This document shows positions 1 to 10,722 of a stretch of 64,000 bases of DNA, piece after piece; positions within the stretch are counted from its first letter, which is position 1, and each line of letters starts with the position of its first letter. Origin of the DNA: Magnolia sinica (taxonomy: Eukaryota; Streptophyta; Magnoliopsida; Magnoliales; Magnoliaceae); NCBI RefSeq assembly GCF_029962835.1, contig NC_080583.1, positions 70,727,158 to 70,791,157 of the forward strand, read 5' to 3'. A program made the translations under genes and the position numbers. The notes under the pieces were generated by a model. That model did not search any database, was not told the DNA's origin, and saw nothing but the letters and a program-made list of their open reading frames with translations.

Positions 1-2
1 TT

Positions 3-143
3 GCACATCTGAATGGAGTCCTGAGAGATCAGATTTCTCCTATTGTGACTGGCGTGCTTATGCATAAAATGTCGAGTGCTTTACACAACATGACATATGC
101 TTCTAAAGCGTATGATAACTTACGCAGGGAGTACTTCAGATAA
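3..143 (+). pseudogene. C-terminal tail of an upstream CACTA reading frame
   Basis: This 46-codon open frame runs in from the window edge and stops at 141-143. It lies about 280 bases before the ATG of the next transposon protein. CACTA elements usually carry a transposase gene followed by a second gene, so this is probably the last exon of the first gene. The residues alone do not let me name a domain, so the assignment rests on position. Confidence 0.4.
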
Positions 144-420
144 TTTACCTCAAAATTATTTCGTATTACAACGAAATATGTGTATTTAATATAGAATGAC
201 AATGTGTAATGGAATTTTCAAGAGTTATAGATTAACGTTTTCAGTTTTATTATATTCTACTTGTATTATAGTGTAATGGTCTAATCATATTTTAATCATC
301 TCTCTAAGCATAAGCACAAATGCATTGTACCATCAACACTACTTATATAATATTTTAGTATATTCTACTTGTATTGACATTGTTTAAATTTATAAATTTG
401 TAACTCGCACATATTCAGTG

Positions 421-1888
421 ATGGCACTAGGTGAGAGACCACATCGTTCACGCACCGGATCTATCCCTTCTACCCGTGATGCGACGAATCCAGCATCGTC
501 GTCAATTGCGCATACACTAGGCATTGCATGTAAGTCTAGATATATATTTCTTTTAATGACTTCTATTTATATTTAGATTTACATATTTCTTTTACAACAG
601 CATCGTCGACCAGCCAACGAGGACGTGGACCCATGCATGAGTTGATTTTAGAGCAACTTACACGTAAGGGTAGGGTGATGGTAGAGTTCCCACAAGACTG
701 CATTAGACTTATTAGGAACAATGCCCGGTTGTTTACGTCAGACGTGACAGATAATGTGCGGCAGATAATCCGTCAGCGGCTTAAGGTAAATTTTAGTAAA
801 TTAAAATTTATTTTATAAAAGTTCATTTACGGTTAAGTTATTTTGTTAATAAGTTTATTGCCTTAATATATTATATACGAAACTGCAGGATAAATTCGAC
901 TTAGATTTGAGTGTTCTGCACATTTCCCATGCCGTCGACGACATGGTCAAGAAGCGATTCAACGAGTACCGCAGTGACTTACACAAGCAGTACAAGCGGT
1001 GCATGAGCCACGAGGAGGCCGTACAGTCCGCACCGCCGTACATGACCCATGACAACTAGCGGATACTCTGTGATAGATTTTTGTCTGATTCTTTTTAGGT
1101 AATATTTAAATATTTATGATATCTTAAGGTAACAATTAAACTAGCAATTAATAACAATATATTATGAATAATGTGTTCAGGAGAGGAGCAAAATAAATTC
1201 TAACAACAGGAGAAAGTTAGAAGTGAACCACGTGGGTGGTTCAAAGTCATTTGTACGACTTTGTCACGACATGGTAAGAAATTAATGGTAATTAATAAGT
1301 TGATATATTCTTTTCATGCATTTATATTAACTCTATTGTCCTTTCGATTGCGCAGCGAGATTCCATCACTGGCCAGGAGCCCGGACCAGTAGACCTCTAC
1401 AAAGGGACTCACTGTCGGCAGGCAACAGGAGCTTGGGTACATCCTAGAGCCAACGAGAATTAGGTAAAAAATCCTTACATTGTAAAATTTAATTGCATTG
1501 AATTATAATAATGTCATTTGTTATAAAAATTCATATGTTTTCATTACAAGCGGGGATAGACCCCTTATGCAGTCAGCCCACTCTCGATGGTACTCAGCGG
1601 AGTGAGCCAGAGGTCCTGAATGAGGTGCTTGGCACCCGTTCTGGATATGTGCGTGGGCTTGGCCATGTGTCAAGCTCATGGCACCCGCTAGAGCCGCCTC
1701 CATCTGATCCATCGTTGTTGGCGACAGCGCCATACACCGAGCTGAAGAGGCAGAGGGAGGAGGAGAAGAGGAGGATGGAGGAGATGACGAGGCAGAGGGA
1801 GGAGCAGGAGAGGAGGATGGAGGAGCAGGAGAGGAGGATAGAGCAGATGCGGGTGGACCATGAGCGACGGATGACAGTGATGTTTTAG
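421..1888 (+). pseudogene. CACTA-encoded protein, plant transposase (Ptta/En/Spm, transposase_24-like)
   Basis: The start is the ATG at 421. Exons bounded by good splice sites are 421-529, 601-785, 889 to about 1090, 1181-1273 and 1356 to about 1463. A last exon runs from about 1551 to the stop at 1886-1888. The protein shows features I associate with the plant Ptta/En/Spm family: a GGSKSF motif after a basic NNRRKLEVNH stretch, the TG.WV segment, and VLGTRSGYVRGLG. A Glu/Arg-rich coiled coil follows at the C-terminus (1738-1860). A TAG at 1057-1059 sits where the family usually has Trp, and the end of exon 5 also runs into TAG, so this copy is probably inactive. Its role would be DNA binding or transposition accessory function in the nucleus. 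Confidence 0.75.
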
Positions 1889-2189
1889 GCTCTCGCTGCA
1901 CGCTTACCCACCGATGCCCCACCACCTCCGCCTTTATCTTTGTGACCTTTTATATTTTTATTTATGATTTTAAACTTATATGTATTTATGCGTGAATGAA
2001 TGTGATGTGGATAAGATTGTTTTTGTTTGGATGAATGTAGTTTATGTTTAGATGGATTTACTAGTTTGGGTTTAGATGGATGTGAATGTAGAAATATATT
2101 AACAAGTGTATATCAGGAAGAATATGATGAAATTTATTGTAATAGGTGTATATCAGAAATTTTGTGTTGGATATTGAAAAAAAAAAAAA

Positions 2190-2840
2190 AAAGAGACTTT
2201 TACTTACAAAAATTTTCGTAGGCAGAAGTTTTGTAAATATTTTTACCTACGAAAATTTTCGTAGGTAAAATTATCGTGAAATATTTTTACCTACGAAAAT
2301 TTTCATAGGTAAAAATTTTTTACTTATTTTTTACCAATGAAAATTGTTTTATAATTATTTTTACCTACGAAACCTTTCGTCGGTAAAAGTTTTCGCTTAT
2401 TTTTTACCGACGAAAACTTTCTTCGATAAAAGTGTAGAAATTTTTTTACCTACGAAAACTTTCATCGGCAAAAGTTTTTTACTTATTTTTTACTGACAAA
2501 TATATTTGTCAGTAAAAGGTTTGTAATTATTTGTAACTACGAAAGTTTTCGTCGGTAAAAATTTTTTACTGATTTTTTTACCGACAAAAATTGTCGTCGG
2601 TAAAACTTTTGTAATTATTTTTAGCTACAAAAAAAATCATTGATAAAAGTTTTTAAATTATTTTTTACTGATGAAACAATTCATCGGTAAAAGTCTAATG
2701 TTTGTCGACGAAAAACAAATTTCATCGGTAAAAACCTTTACCCTCGGACTTTTACCGACGAAAATTTTCATCAATAAAACTCTTTACCTGTGAAAAAAGT
2801 AGCTTTTAGCGATGAAAATTTTCGTCGATAAAAGTGGGTT
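2190..2840 (+). repeat. CACTA subterminal palindromic repeats
   Basis: Roughly a dozen diverged copies of a palindromic unit are packed into 650 bp, ending just inside the CACTA terminus. The unit reads about ttttaccgacgaaaa followed by ttttcgtcggtaaaa. In CACTA elements such subterminal repeats are the binding sites of the element's own protein. Here each unit is itself a near-perfect inverted repeat. Confidence 0.8.
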
Positions 2841-2853
2841 TTCGTGTATTGTG

Positions 2854-3845
2854 AATAGCGTGGGTTTTTAGGCCATACAATAACCTCTTTAATATATAAA
2901 TCTTATTCTCTACTCCCTGCACCTCGAACCCTTCAAGTACTACATGTAAATCTACTATTCTAGTTCCTTGCATAGAAAAGTTGTCTTTACATATAATTAC
3001 TACAATTCTAAATTGTATTAGGCAACCAATGCTAATACAAATCTGATAGCTACCTACTTCACAACTGGTATGAATATCTTACCTAAATCGATGACTTCTT
3101 TCTAAGCATAATCCATCACAACCAGTCTTGCCTTGCACCGATCTAGTTTCTTAAGTCCACTTACAATTACTTTCCTTCCAACGAGTAGCTCAATCAACTT
3201 CCTCATTTTATTCTTGTATAGAGAGTTCATCTTAACCTGCATCATCGTCATCTACTTCTCAGCATCTTTGTCATTTAATGCTTTCTGGGAGGCAGACGGA
3301 TCCCCTCATTTATAATGAGGGCAAGCACAACATTCGAGGCATCCTTATATCTCGTTAGTAACCTCTGATTTCTTAGTGGATTCCTCTTAATAAATTGTGT
3401 AACCACCTTATCCTGTACCTCTTCTTGTGGCTCAGCTTCTTCAAGTGTTTCACTAGTGCATGTTTCAATCAACAACCAATTTTTAGTTTCATTGTGTTCA
3501 TCTTCCGATACAAGGAACCTTTTTCAAATTTGACATGACGAGTAAATATGATTTTTTGTGAAACCCAACTATACAGTCTATACCCCTTCACTCTATCGCT
3601 ATAATTAAAAAAAGTACACCTTTTCACCCTTTTATTTAACTTATCTCTCTTAACTGATGGTATATGAGAATAAACATCACAATCAAATATACTCAGTTCT
3701 TAATAGTCAACTTCCTGACCACTCCATACCTCTTTTGAAATTTTGTAAATAATTAACATAGATGGGAAATAATTCACTTAATAGCAAGCTGTGTTAATAG
3801 CCTTAACCCATAGCTCCTTGCCTCACCCAGCATTTCTTAGCATAC
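2854..3845 (-). mobile_element. Ty1/copia fossil, piece 4: end of integrase to reverse transcriptase
   Basis: On the minus strand the segment shows decayed copia polyprotein similarity. The catalytic-core end of integrase lies at about 3730-3845, and its C-terminal 'GYR' region at about 3520-3640. The linker follows at about 3275-3480, then early reverse transcriptase at about 2860-3100 (resembling LALVA, GFEVQG and LYGLK). The piece is bounded by the CACTA end at 2853 and a solo LTR at 3846. It is broken many times and clearly old. Segment order matches the pieces at 5132-5697, 20169-20230 and 21661-22811, so all are probably one copy. Confidence 0.75.
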
Positions 3846-5131
3846 TGTTAGGCATTCCCAAGTGTAAGGCTGTATTATAGTAATAAACTCAGTAAGACCG
3901 AGGTCGATTCACAAGGAATTGGTGAGAACACAACGAAACTAACGGGTTATCTAAGTTTTCAATCTAATGAAAAAGTAATTAAAAATAGTTTAAACAAATA
4001 ATAAAAGCAACTAAGGATCCACGAATCCTCGATCAATGAATTCTGAATTCAATTCGCCTTCTTGAGTTGATAACTCAATTAAAACTAGATTCCAAATTGT
4101 TCTAAAAGGAAGATATAACAGTAAACTCAATCAAAATATCTAACATGGATTAGAATTAAGTTAGGTTTGATCTCTCGTGAAGATATAGGGAATCAATCAC
4201 AAGGAGTTAAAAGCATATAGTGTACCTAGATGTGACAATAGTTCTATCAATTTTACATATTGTTTCCTTCTCCAATATAGGAATTTAATCATATCCAATC
4301 ACAATTCATCATAAAAATCTAAAAAACTTTCATTGAAAATGAATTAAATATTAAATATCGATCAAAATGTTCATCATTTAGACTTAGCTATGATATTAGC
4401 CAAGCATGATTAACATCATAAATAAAAAGAAAAGAAAAACCTGAAAAATAAATTAGAACTAAAGTATTGAAGCTTTGTCGTTACTTGGTCTCTCTTCCAA
4501 GCTCTAACTCATGCTTAAAATGAATAGGAAAATCCTGCACTTTGTACCAACTTCAAAATCTCTCACTTTTGTTACCCTTCGGTCACACTGACGAGCACCT
4601 TCGGTCAGATCGAAGCCATCTGAACATTCATTCGATTGGAGCCAAATTTCTCTAAAAAGTCTTTGAACTTTATTTCTTTGAGTAGGGTCAAATTACCTTT
4701 CAGTCACACCGAAAACCACTTCGGTTGGACTGAATAGTCATTTGGTCGAGAAGAATTAGTTTTAAAATCCATTGTTTGTTGCTAGACAGTTTTTGACACT
4801 TTTGATCAGACCCAACCTGAATTCATTCGGACCAAATTATCTATTATTTATGTTATTTGACTACTTGATTTTCCATACTTTTCTCTACCTTTGGCACTTT
4901 ATTTTCTTGGATCTTCATAGCTTGAAATCTTCATCCTATAGTTATCAACTCTTCAATTCTTTACACTTTATGATTTAGGGCTTTAAACTATCTGTTTAAG
5001 CACATATTCTTCCTTAGTTTTAAAATCACCTCACATACAAAAACCTTATGTTATTAGATCAATTTAAAACTTGAATACATGGGGAAACAAAGCATATGAG
5101 AGGATAAATATGCAATATTTGAATCTCAACA
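3846..5131 (-). mobile_element. Solo LTR (family A, copy 1) inserted in copia
   Basis: A 1286-bp unit begins tgttaggcattcccaagtg and ends tctcaaca, so it has TG...CA ends. It is flanked by catac (3841-3845) and tatac (5132-5136), a 5-bp target duplication with one difference. It resembles the unit at 20231-21660 at both ends: an aagtgtaggc-like left part, a gaggtcgattcacaagga-like motif, and gataaatatgcaatattt near the right end. No internal coding region lies between, so it is a solo LTR. The lineage is unassigned; the motifs look like a plant Ty3/gypsy LTR read on the minus strand. Confidence 0.7.
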
Positions 5132-5697
5132 TATACTTTAGGCTCTTTTCAAGAATGTCTGATTTATGATATGTTCTACCACACCATTTTGCTCTGGTGT
5201 ACGACTAACTGTATTATGCCTCATGATCCCCTCATTCTTATGAAATTAATTAAATTCTTTTAAAATAAACTCTCTGTTATTATTACTCCTTAGAACATTT
5301 AGTTTCTTCTGACTGTTTTTCAACCATAAACTTCAACAACTTGAAAGTGATAAATACATCAAATTTATCTTTTAAAAAATAAACACACATCTTTCTAGAT
5401 TAGTCATCGATTAATATTACAAAGAATGATGACCCTCCTAAAGAAACAATGGACGATAACCCTCATACATCAGAATGCACATAATCAAATTGTCCCTTAC
5501 TAATATGCATCCCAATTTTAAATGACAATCTTGATTATTTACCATATATTCAATATTCATATATATCTAAAGTAAAAATTTTGAAACCAAAAATTAAACT
5601 AGTCACTAGTCAAGTAGTACCTTCATATCATGCTCGCTCGTGTAGCCTAAGTATGCATGCCACACATGTGCAGATGTGGATTCCACTAAATATGTTG
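5132..5697 (-). mobile_element. Ty1/copia fossil, piece 3: pre-integrase to integrase core
   Basis: Minus-strand similarity to the copia GAG-pre-integrase segment (a WHAYLG-like motif at about 5640-5690) and the integrase core (a TPEQNGV-like motif at about 5180-5210). The left edge abuts solo LTR copy 1, and the right edge abuts the CACTA terminus at 5698. In copia order the sequence resumes beyond that CACTA at about 20169, which supports one interrupted element. Broken many times and old. Confidence 0.75.
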
Positions 5698-6230
5698 CAC
5701 TACACCAAAACAACGAAAAAAGGATGGTCAAAATCTGTCTCAAAAGACCATAAAGGACGGTCTTGGACCGTCGCAAGGGCTGTCATATTTTGGGGCGTCG
5801 TATTACTTAAAGGACTGTTGTTTCCTGGTGACCATCCATCCGCTTGTGAGTTTTAATGGTTCAATATGGACTACTGCTCTATCCATTTTTTGTAGGGTGA
5901 TCTGCTAACATTGATTTATTTGGTATGTGGCCTATCGACATTACAGGCCACCAGGAAACAACACATTAAAATCAAATTTTACAAATTTCCTGTTGACAAC
6001 CAACAGAAAACTAAACATCGGTTAACTGGCAAAAGGAAAAAGAGTGGAAGAGAGAGAGTAATGAACCTAAAAAGGACGGTCCTAGACCATCCTTAAAAAG
6101 GACTGTTTTGGACTGTCCTTTTTAAAGACTAATATAAGCCGTCTCTAATGAACCTAAAAAGTACGGTAATGAGCCGTCTCAAATTTGAATATTTAGGAAA
6201 ATATGAACGGCCTAAAAGCTGTCAGAAAAT
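5698..6230 (+). repeat. Left subterminal repeats of the giant CACTA
   Basis: Starting at the CACTA terminus, short inverted units such as ggacggtcttggaccgtc and ggacggtcctagaccatcc recur together with tctaatgaacctaaaaag spacers. A 229-bp direct repeat copy (5830-6058) is embedded between them. The same gacggtc/gaccgtc unit fills the other end of the element. Confidence 0.7.
5830..6058 (+). repeat. Direct repeat, copy 1 (of 2)
   Basis: This segment (gaccatccatccgcttgtga... to ...gtggaagagagagag) recurs at 6752-6983. By eye the copies differ by one substitution and one 2-bp indel, apart from the GA-run length, so the duplication is recent. The pair brackets a telomere-like array. Confidence 0.9.
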
Positions 6231-6362
6231 TTGTTGCATTAAAAACTAAAGAAAGAAAAAAATTAGCAACAATTTTCTTTTTATGTCTTTCATCTGATAA
6301 AAAAATATTCAACCAATAAATAATCATAATTTATAATCATAAAGAATTGCAGAAAGTTCATT

Positions 6363-6710
6363 CGGGTTTAGGGTTAGGTTTTCAAGTTTAGGTTTAAGTT
6401 GAGTTGAGATTAGGATTAGGTGTAGGTTTAGGTTAAGGAGTTGAGATTAGGATTAGGTATAGGTTTAGGTTAAGGAGTTGAGATTAGGATTAGGTGTAGG
6501 TTTAGGTTTAAGGATTTGAGGATACATTTAGGTATTAAGTTTAGGTTAAGGAGTTGAGATTAGGATTAGGTGTAGGTTTAGGTTTAAGGATTTGAGGATA
6601 CATTTAGGTATTAAGTTTAGGTTTAGGTTTTAGCTTATAGTTTAGGTTTAGGTTAGGTTATAGGTTAAGGTTTAGGGAATTGAATTTTAAGTTATAGGTT
6701 ATAGGCTATC
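6363..6710 (+). repeat. Telomere-like TTTAGGT array, short block
   Basis: About 350 bp of degenerate tttaggt/ttaggtt repeats sit between the two direct-repeat copies. Longer units such as gagttgagattaggattaggtgtagg are themselves repeated. The plant telomere unit is TTTAGGG; here most units end in T, so this is a variant interstitial array. The G-rich strand is the plus strand. Confidence 0.85.
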
Positions 6711-6751
6711 ATATATCATGTGGATGGATAGGGCAGCAATAAAACTAACAT

Positions 6752-6983
6752 GACCATCCATCCGCTTGTGAGTTTTAATGGTTCAATATGGACTACTGCT
6801 CTATCCATTTTTTGTAGGGCGATCTGCTAACATTGATTTATTTGGTATGTGGCCTATCGACATTACAGGCCACCAGGAAACAACACACATTAAAATCAAA
6901 TTTTACAAATTTCCTGTTGACAACCAACAGAAAACTAAACATCGGTTAACTGGCAAAAGGAAAAAGAGTGGAAGAGAGAGAGA
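6752..6983 (+). repeat. Direct repeat, copy 2 (of 2)
   Basis: Second, near-identical copy of 5830-6058. It is extended by a slightly longer GA run and directly abuts the truncated HD2 exon (6996-7139), so it lies in what would be an HD2 intron. Confidence 0.9.
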
Positions 6984-7406
6984 GAGGGAGCATACTTGCT
7001 ACATGTCTTGCAACCGGCTTGACCACTAGATTTAGGAGTCAGCTGCTTTGACTAGTTGCTGTTAGCAGGTGTCTTTCTAGCCTGTTTTGAAGGGTAAGGA
7101 GTTGTTGTCTGGCCACCACCCTTCTTTCCACCAGCACCACTTGAATTCATTTGTTCAGTTGTTAACATGTACATCCAAATTTCAAACTGAAACAAATCAT
7201 CATCATCATCGGCCAAAACTTTTTCTCATGAATCCTGACAAACTGAAAAAAATAATAAATAAGAGAATAATTTAGAAAACTGTACCAAACATCTATTCCA
7301 CCAATACAGAGGGAAATAAAAAAAAGGCCCTGCACCCATGGTGGTAAGAATTTGACATTTGACCCCCCCAAAAAAAGGCCACTATCTATAGATTGATTCT
7401 TATAGG

Positions 7407-10400
7407 TGTAACGTCTCGGAAAAATCCGTACAAGTAACCGAGTACCACCTCAGACAGAAATTACCCAGGACCAAATCCTTTAGAAATTAGGCTAGTATTA
7501 GCAAGTGCTAAACTAGAGTACTTGTGAAATTAACGCTAATAACTTTAAATATGATCTGCAAGATCCAAACCGTGCAGTATCATTAACACTACATTATCCT
7601 GAAATCTAGAATCCATCCTTAAACCCGGTTGCTCTCGAGAGCACATCGAAACTCCGTATCGGACCCGAACCGCATGTCAAAAATTTGATAACCGCAAAAC
7701 TATAAAGTTATGACCGCATTACTGGACTTGACAACCCCCACGGAAATCAAGTCTTAATTGTGTCTAGAAATGCACAACTTGAGCCCAGAGCAAAGTGTAT
7801 GAGAAACATGAATTTCTTTAGAAATGAAATCCGAATTTAAGTAATCTGGGTCGTGTCGCTTGCAGGACAAATATAAAAATTCAGACCATCAGATTCAGAC
7901 CCAAATACACCCTCAGATCAGCAGAAATGTCCCACACATGTCGGTGTACTTGTGGCCCTAATCGAGTGCCAGTGATCGTTACACTGAAACTGGTCCGTCG
8001 TGGCTGATCTGCAAACCCGATTGGAACAAAAACTCAGCCTGAACTAGATCCATGATCATGGAGCTTAAGTCCGACCGCACGTGGAAAAGGGGCCACCAAA
8101 AGTGCTCCGTTGGGCTGAAACAGACACCCATTGGATATAACCTAAGTATACCTTGGCCCTGGGACCATTTGCATCAATCCTTGGCCTATATAAGGACCTT
8201 AAACTCTCTCTCTAACCTCATACGAATTTGAGAAATCCTAGGGGAGAGAGGAGAGAAAGGAGAAGGGAAAAAAGAGAAAGTGAGAGTGAGAGTTGGAGAT
8301 TCTTCCTAGGATTCGATCTCGCTATTCCACGCACTCAACCACCATTCCTGTATCGCTACACAGGCGATTCCAATTCTGTTCTTAGGTAAAAAAAACCTAA
8401 CCCTAATCTATTTTAGGGTTTTGGACAGTGTAAGTTATAAAATAGCTAACCTAATTCATGCTATAGGTTGCCAATCCGCCGTTGACAAAGGCTAAGTGTC
8501 TAAAACAAATTCGTTACGCATTTACCGGCGTAAGGTGCGGACTATAAATGTTTAGGTTATGATTTTCAAGGCTTGCAATGTCAGTTAATGATTTATGACT
8601 GACTTAAATTGATATCACGTGCTTAGACACGATGTTTCCCGCACTTTACATATATATATGAACTATGTTGAATATAGTACATTCTTGTGTTTGTTGATAT
8701 GATTGAATGAGTATGGAATTTGGATTTGTGTTTGCCATGATTATCCATCGTGGATATATGGTTGAGGTATACGTGCCGGCTCCTAAGTGAAAGGATTTTC
8801 CCTAATACGTGTTATCACCAACATACGTCACGTATGATGGAATATGTAGTCTAAGTGTTTGTAGAAATGTCTGAATGAACAAGCGTGTAGTAACTTGTAT
8901 TTTATATAGGCGTTGAGATGAGATTCTCAACTACCTCAACGATGTGTATGATTTCCTCCATATAACTTATATTCTTTGTCTGTTTTACTTAGGGACTGCA
9001 TATGTATGAATTTATGTTTAAGTTGAAATCCATCAAATGCTCACATGCTTGCATGTTTGGAATTATTGATCCATTACTGCTCTGATCACTTTATATGATT
9101 ATTTATAATAATTGAATGTGTTTGGGACTACGGTATAGTCCAAGCAATCAGTAATAGGCACTGAATAGGTAGTTGAGGTTATTTCGCCATATAGGGCGTG
9201 ATCGATGAATCCGAGCCGTACTTGGGATGTCGGCAGTGGTTAGGCCACACGGAGTGCTTACGCACTTCATGTCGATCAACTCAACGTGTGCTCGTACTAG
9301 TCGAGCTCGTTAAGTAACCCGATTAACCCGATGTATGTTCACTATGTATGGACGCTACTGCTTGAATCTAAGGTACCAAACTCACCAGTGAAAACTCCTT
9401 TAACCTTGGTATCTCGATCTGCTAAGACTCATAAACCGGGCATGGTGGTATGGGACATCGTGGTCGAGCTGCCGGCTTACGCTGGGGTGCGAGCCTCCCT
9501 ATAGTGTCCAGTGAGCAACACAGCCTCGTGAGCTGAATACGGTGGTATGGGATAATGTATTCAAGCTATCGGCCTACACTAATAAGGTGACGAGCCCTTT
9601 GTAGTGACCTTAAGTGTACGGTAAGACTGCGTAGAGGCGACGAGCCTTTTCGTAACAACAAGGGTACAAACTAGGCCTGCACTGATAAGGTGACGAGCCC
9701 TTTGCAGTGACCTAGAACCGTAACATCGTATGAGATTTACTAGGATTGACGACCCTAGAATGGATCATTGTTTGGGAATTGATATAAGGGAGGTACCTTA
9801 GCTTCCCAATCCTGTTGTATGAAAATGACTAATAAGAACTTGGTAATCACGTTCATGCACCGCACTGCATGTGCCGTTTGGCGTTGGGCAGAGTACTGAG
9901 GAAGTAACTGACATGCGCGACCGTTAGATGAAGATCGTAGAGGGAGTGCAGGTTAGGGCATGCATCATACATACCATTCTTGCATTAATTAGAATACTTA
10001 GGGATGTTTGATTATATTGTTTTATCATTACTGCTTGACTGAATTGAGAACATGTTAACCTTTGCTTTATTGTTCCACTAAGTTGATCACTCACTCCCAC
10101 ATTACGGGACGATGTTTTAAACACCAACCAGACTCTGTCTTAGTTGCAGATGGAGACCCGACTGATGAGGCAGAGGCGAACTTCACAGACAATAAGGATG
10201 CTTTCTCATATATGCAGTATTCAGGCGGGTTCATATAAACCGTTCTGATCGACGGGGCTTTAGGGTTACACTTGTAGAGGACTCTCACATTTCTGACATT
10301 TTGTAACTTAAAACAGTATTTGTAATATTTCACCTAGGAGGTGTTTATACTCTGGAGATGTACCACGACTTATATGTTTTATATTCATCTATTATAGTCT

Positions 10401-10576
10401 TCCGCTTGCGTAATTTAACTGTCTCTGGAGTATGATATGTTGTTTTGGTATGATCCCACTCATGTTTAATGCACTAATATGGACAACATTAATCATCATT
10501 TTCTATGTTGCATAAGTGATGCATTGGAACTCGGGAGTTGGACTTCTACTCGACCCCCGATTTTCAGGGCGTTATA
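7407..10576 (+). mobile_element. Solo LTR, Ty3/gypsy (Tekay/Del-like), 3.17 kb
   Basis: The unit starts tgtaacgtctcggaaaaatc and ends tcagggcgttata. It is flanked by a perfect 5-bp duplication, atagg, at 7402-7406 and 10577-10581. Long LTRs with TGTAACG...CGTTACA-type ends are typical of the Tekay/Del chromovirus lineage. A TATA-like tatataagg at about 8187 would be the LTR promoter. No internal domains are present, so it is a solo LTR. It lies inside an HD2 intron and therefore inserted after, or independently of, the gene capture. The perfect duplication suggests a younger event than the copia host. Confidence 0.8.
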
Positions 10577-10599
10577 ATAGGAAAGGATTTAGCAAGGCC

Positions 10600-10722
10600 A
10601 ATGTCTTTCCCAGATGCATAACATGAATACTAAAAAAGGATTCTTTCCCAGATGCATTACATGAATACTAAAAAAAAGGATTCTTTCCCAAATGCATAAT
10701 ATGAATACTAAAAAAGGATTAA
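10600..10722 (+). repeat. Three tandem copies of a ~45-bp unit
   Basis: The unit (tctttcccagatgcataaca followed by tgaatactaaaaaagga) occurs three times in a row, between the solo LTR and HD2 exon 7. It lies in an HD2 intron. Confidence 0.85.

Larger units (their letters stand above)
1..2853 (+). mobile_element. CACTA (En/Spm) DNA transposon, 3' part
   Basis: The element enters from the left edge, so its 5' end is not visible. It encodes a Ptta/En/Spm (transposase_24-like) protein at 421-1888. This is followed by a block of palindromic subterminal repeats (2190-2840). The element ends in ttttcgtgtattgtg, a decayed inverted CACTA terminus, at 2853. From 2854 rightward the sequence is copia reverse-transcriptase-like on the minus strand, so this element landed inside the copia fossil. 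The 3-bp target duplication cannot be checked because only one end is present. Confidence 0.85.

Noticed and set aside
1521-1925. Minus-strand open frame rich in Ser/Pro
   Set aside because: Antisense shadow of the Glu/Arg-rich coiled coil of the CACTA protein.
6363-6710. A true chromosome end
   Set aside because: Units are mostly TTTAGGT, the block is short, and unrelated sequence continues on both sides.
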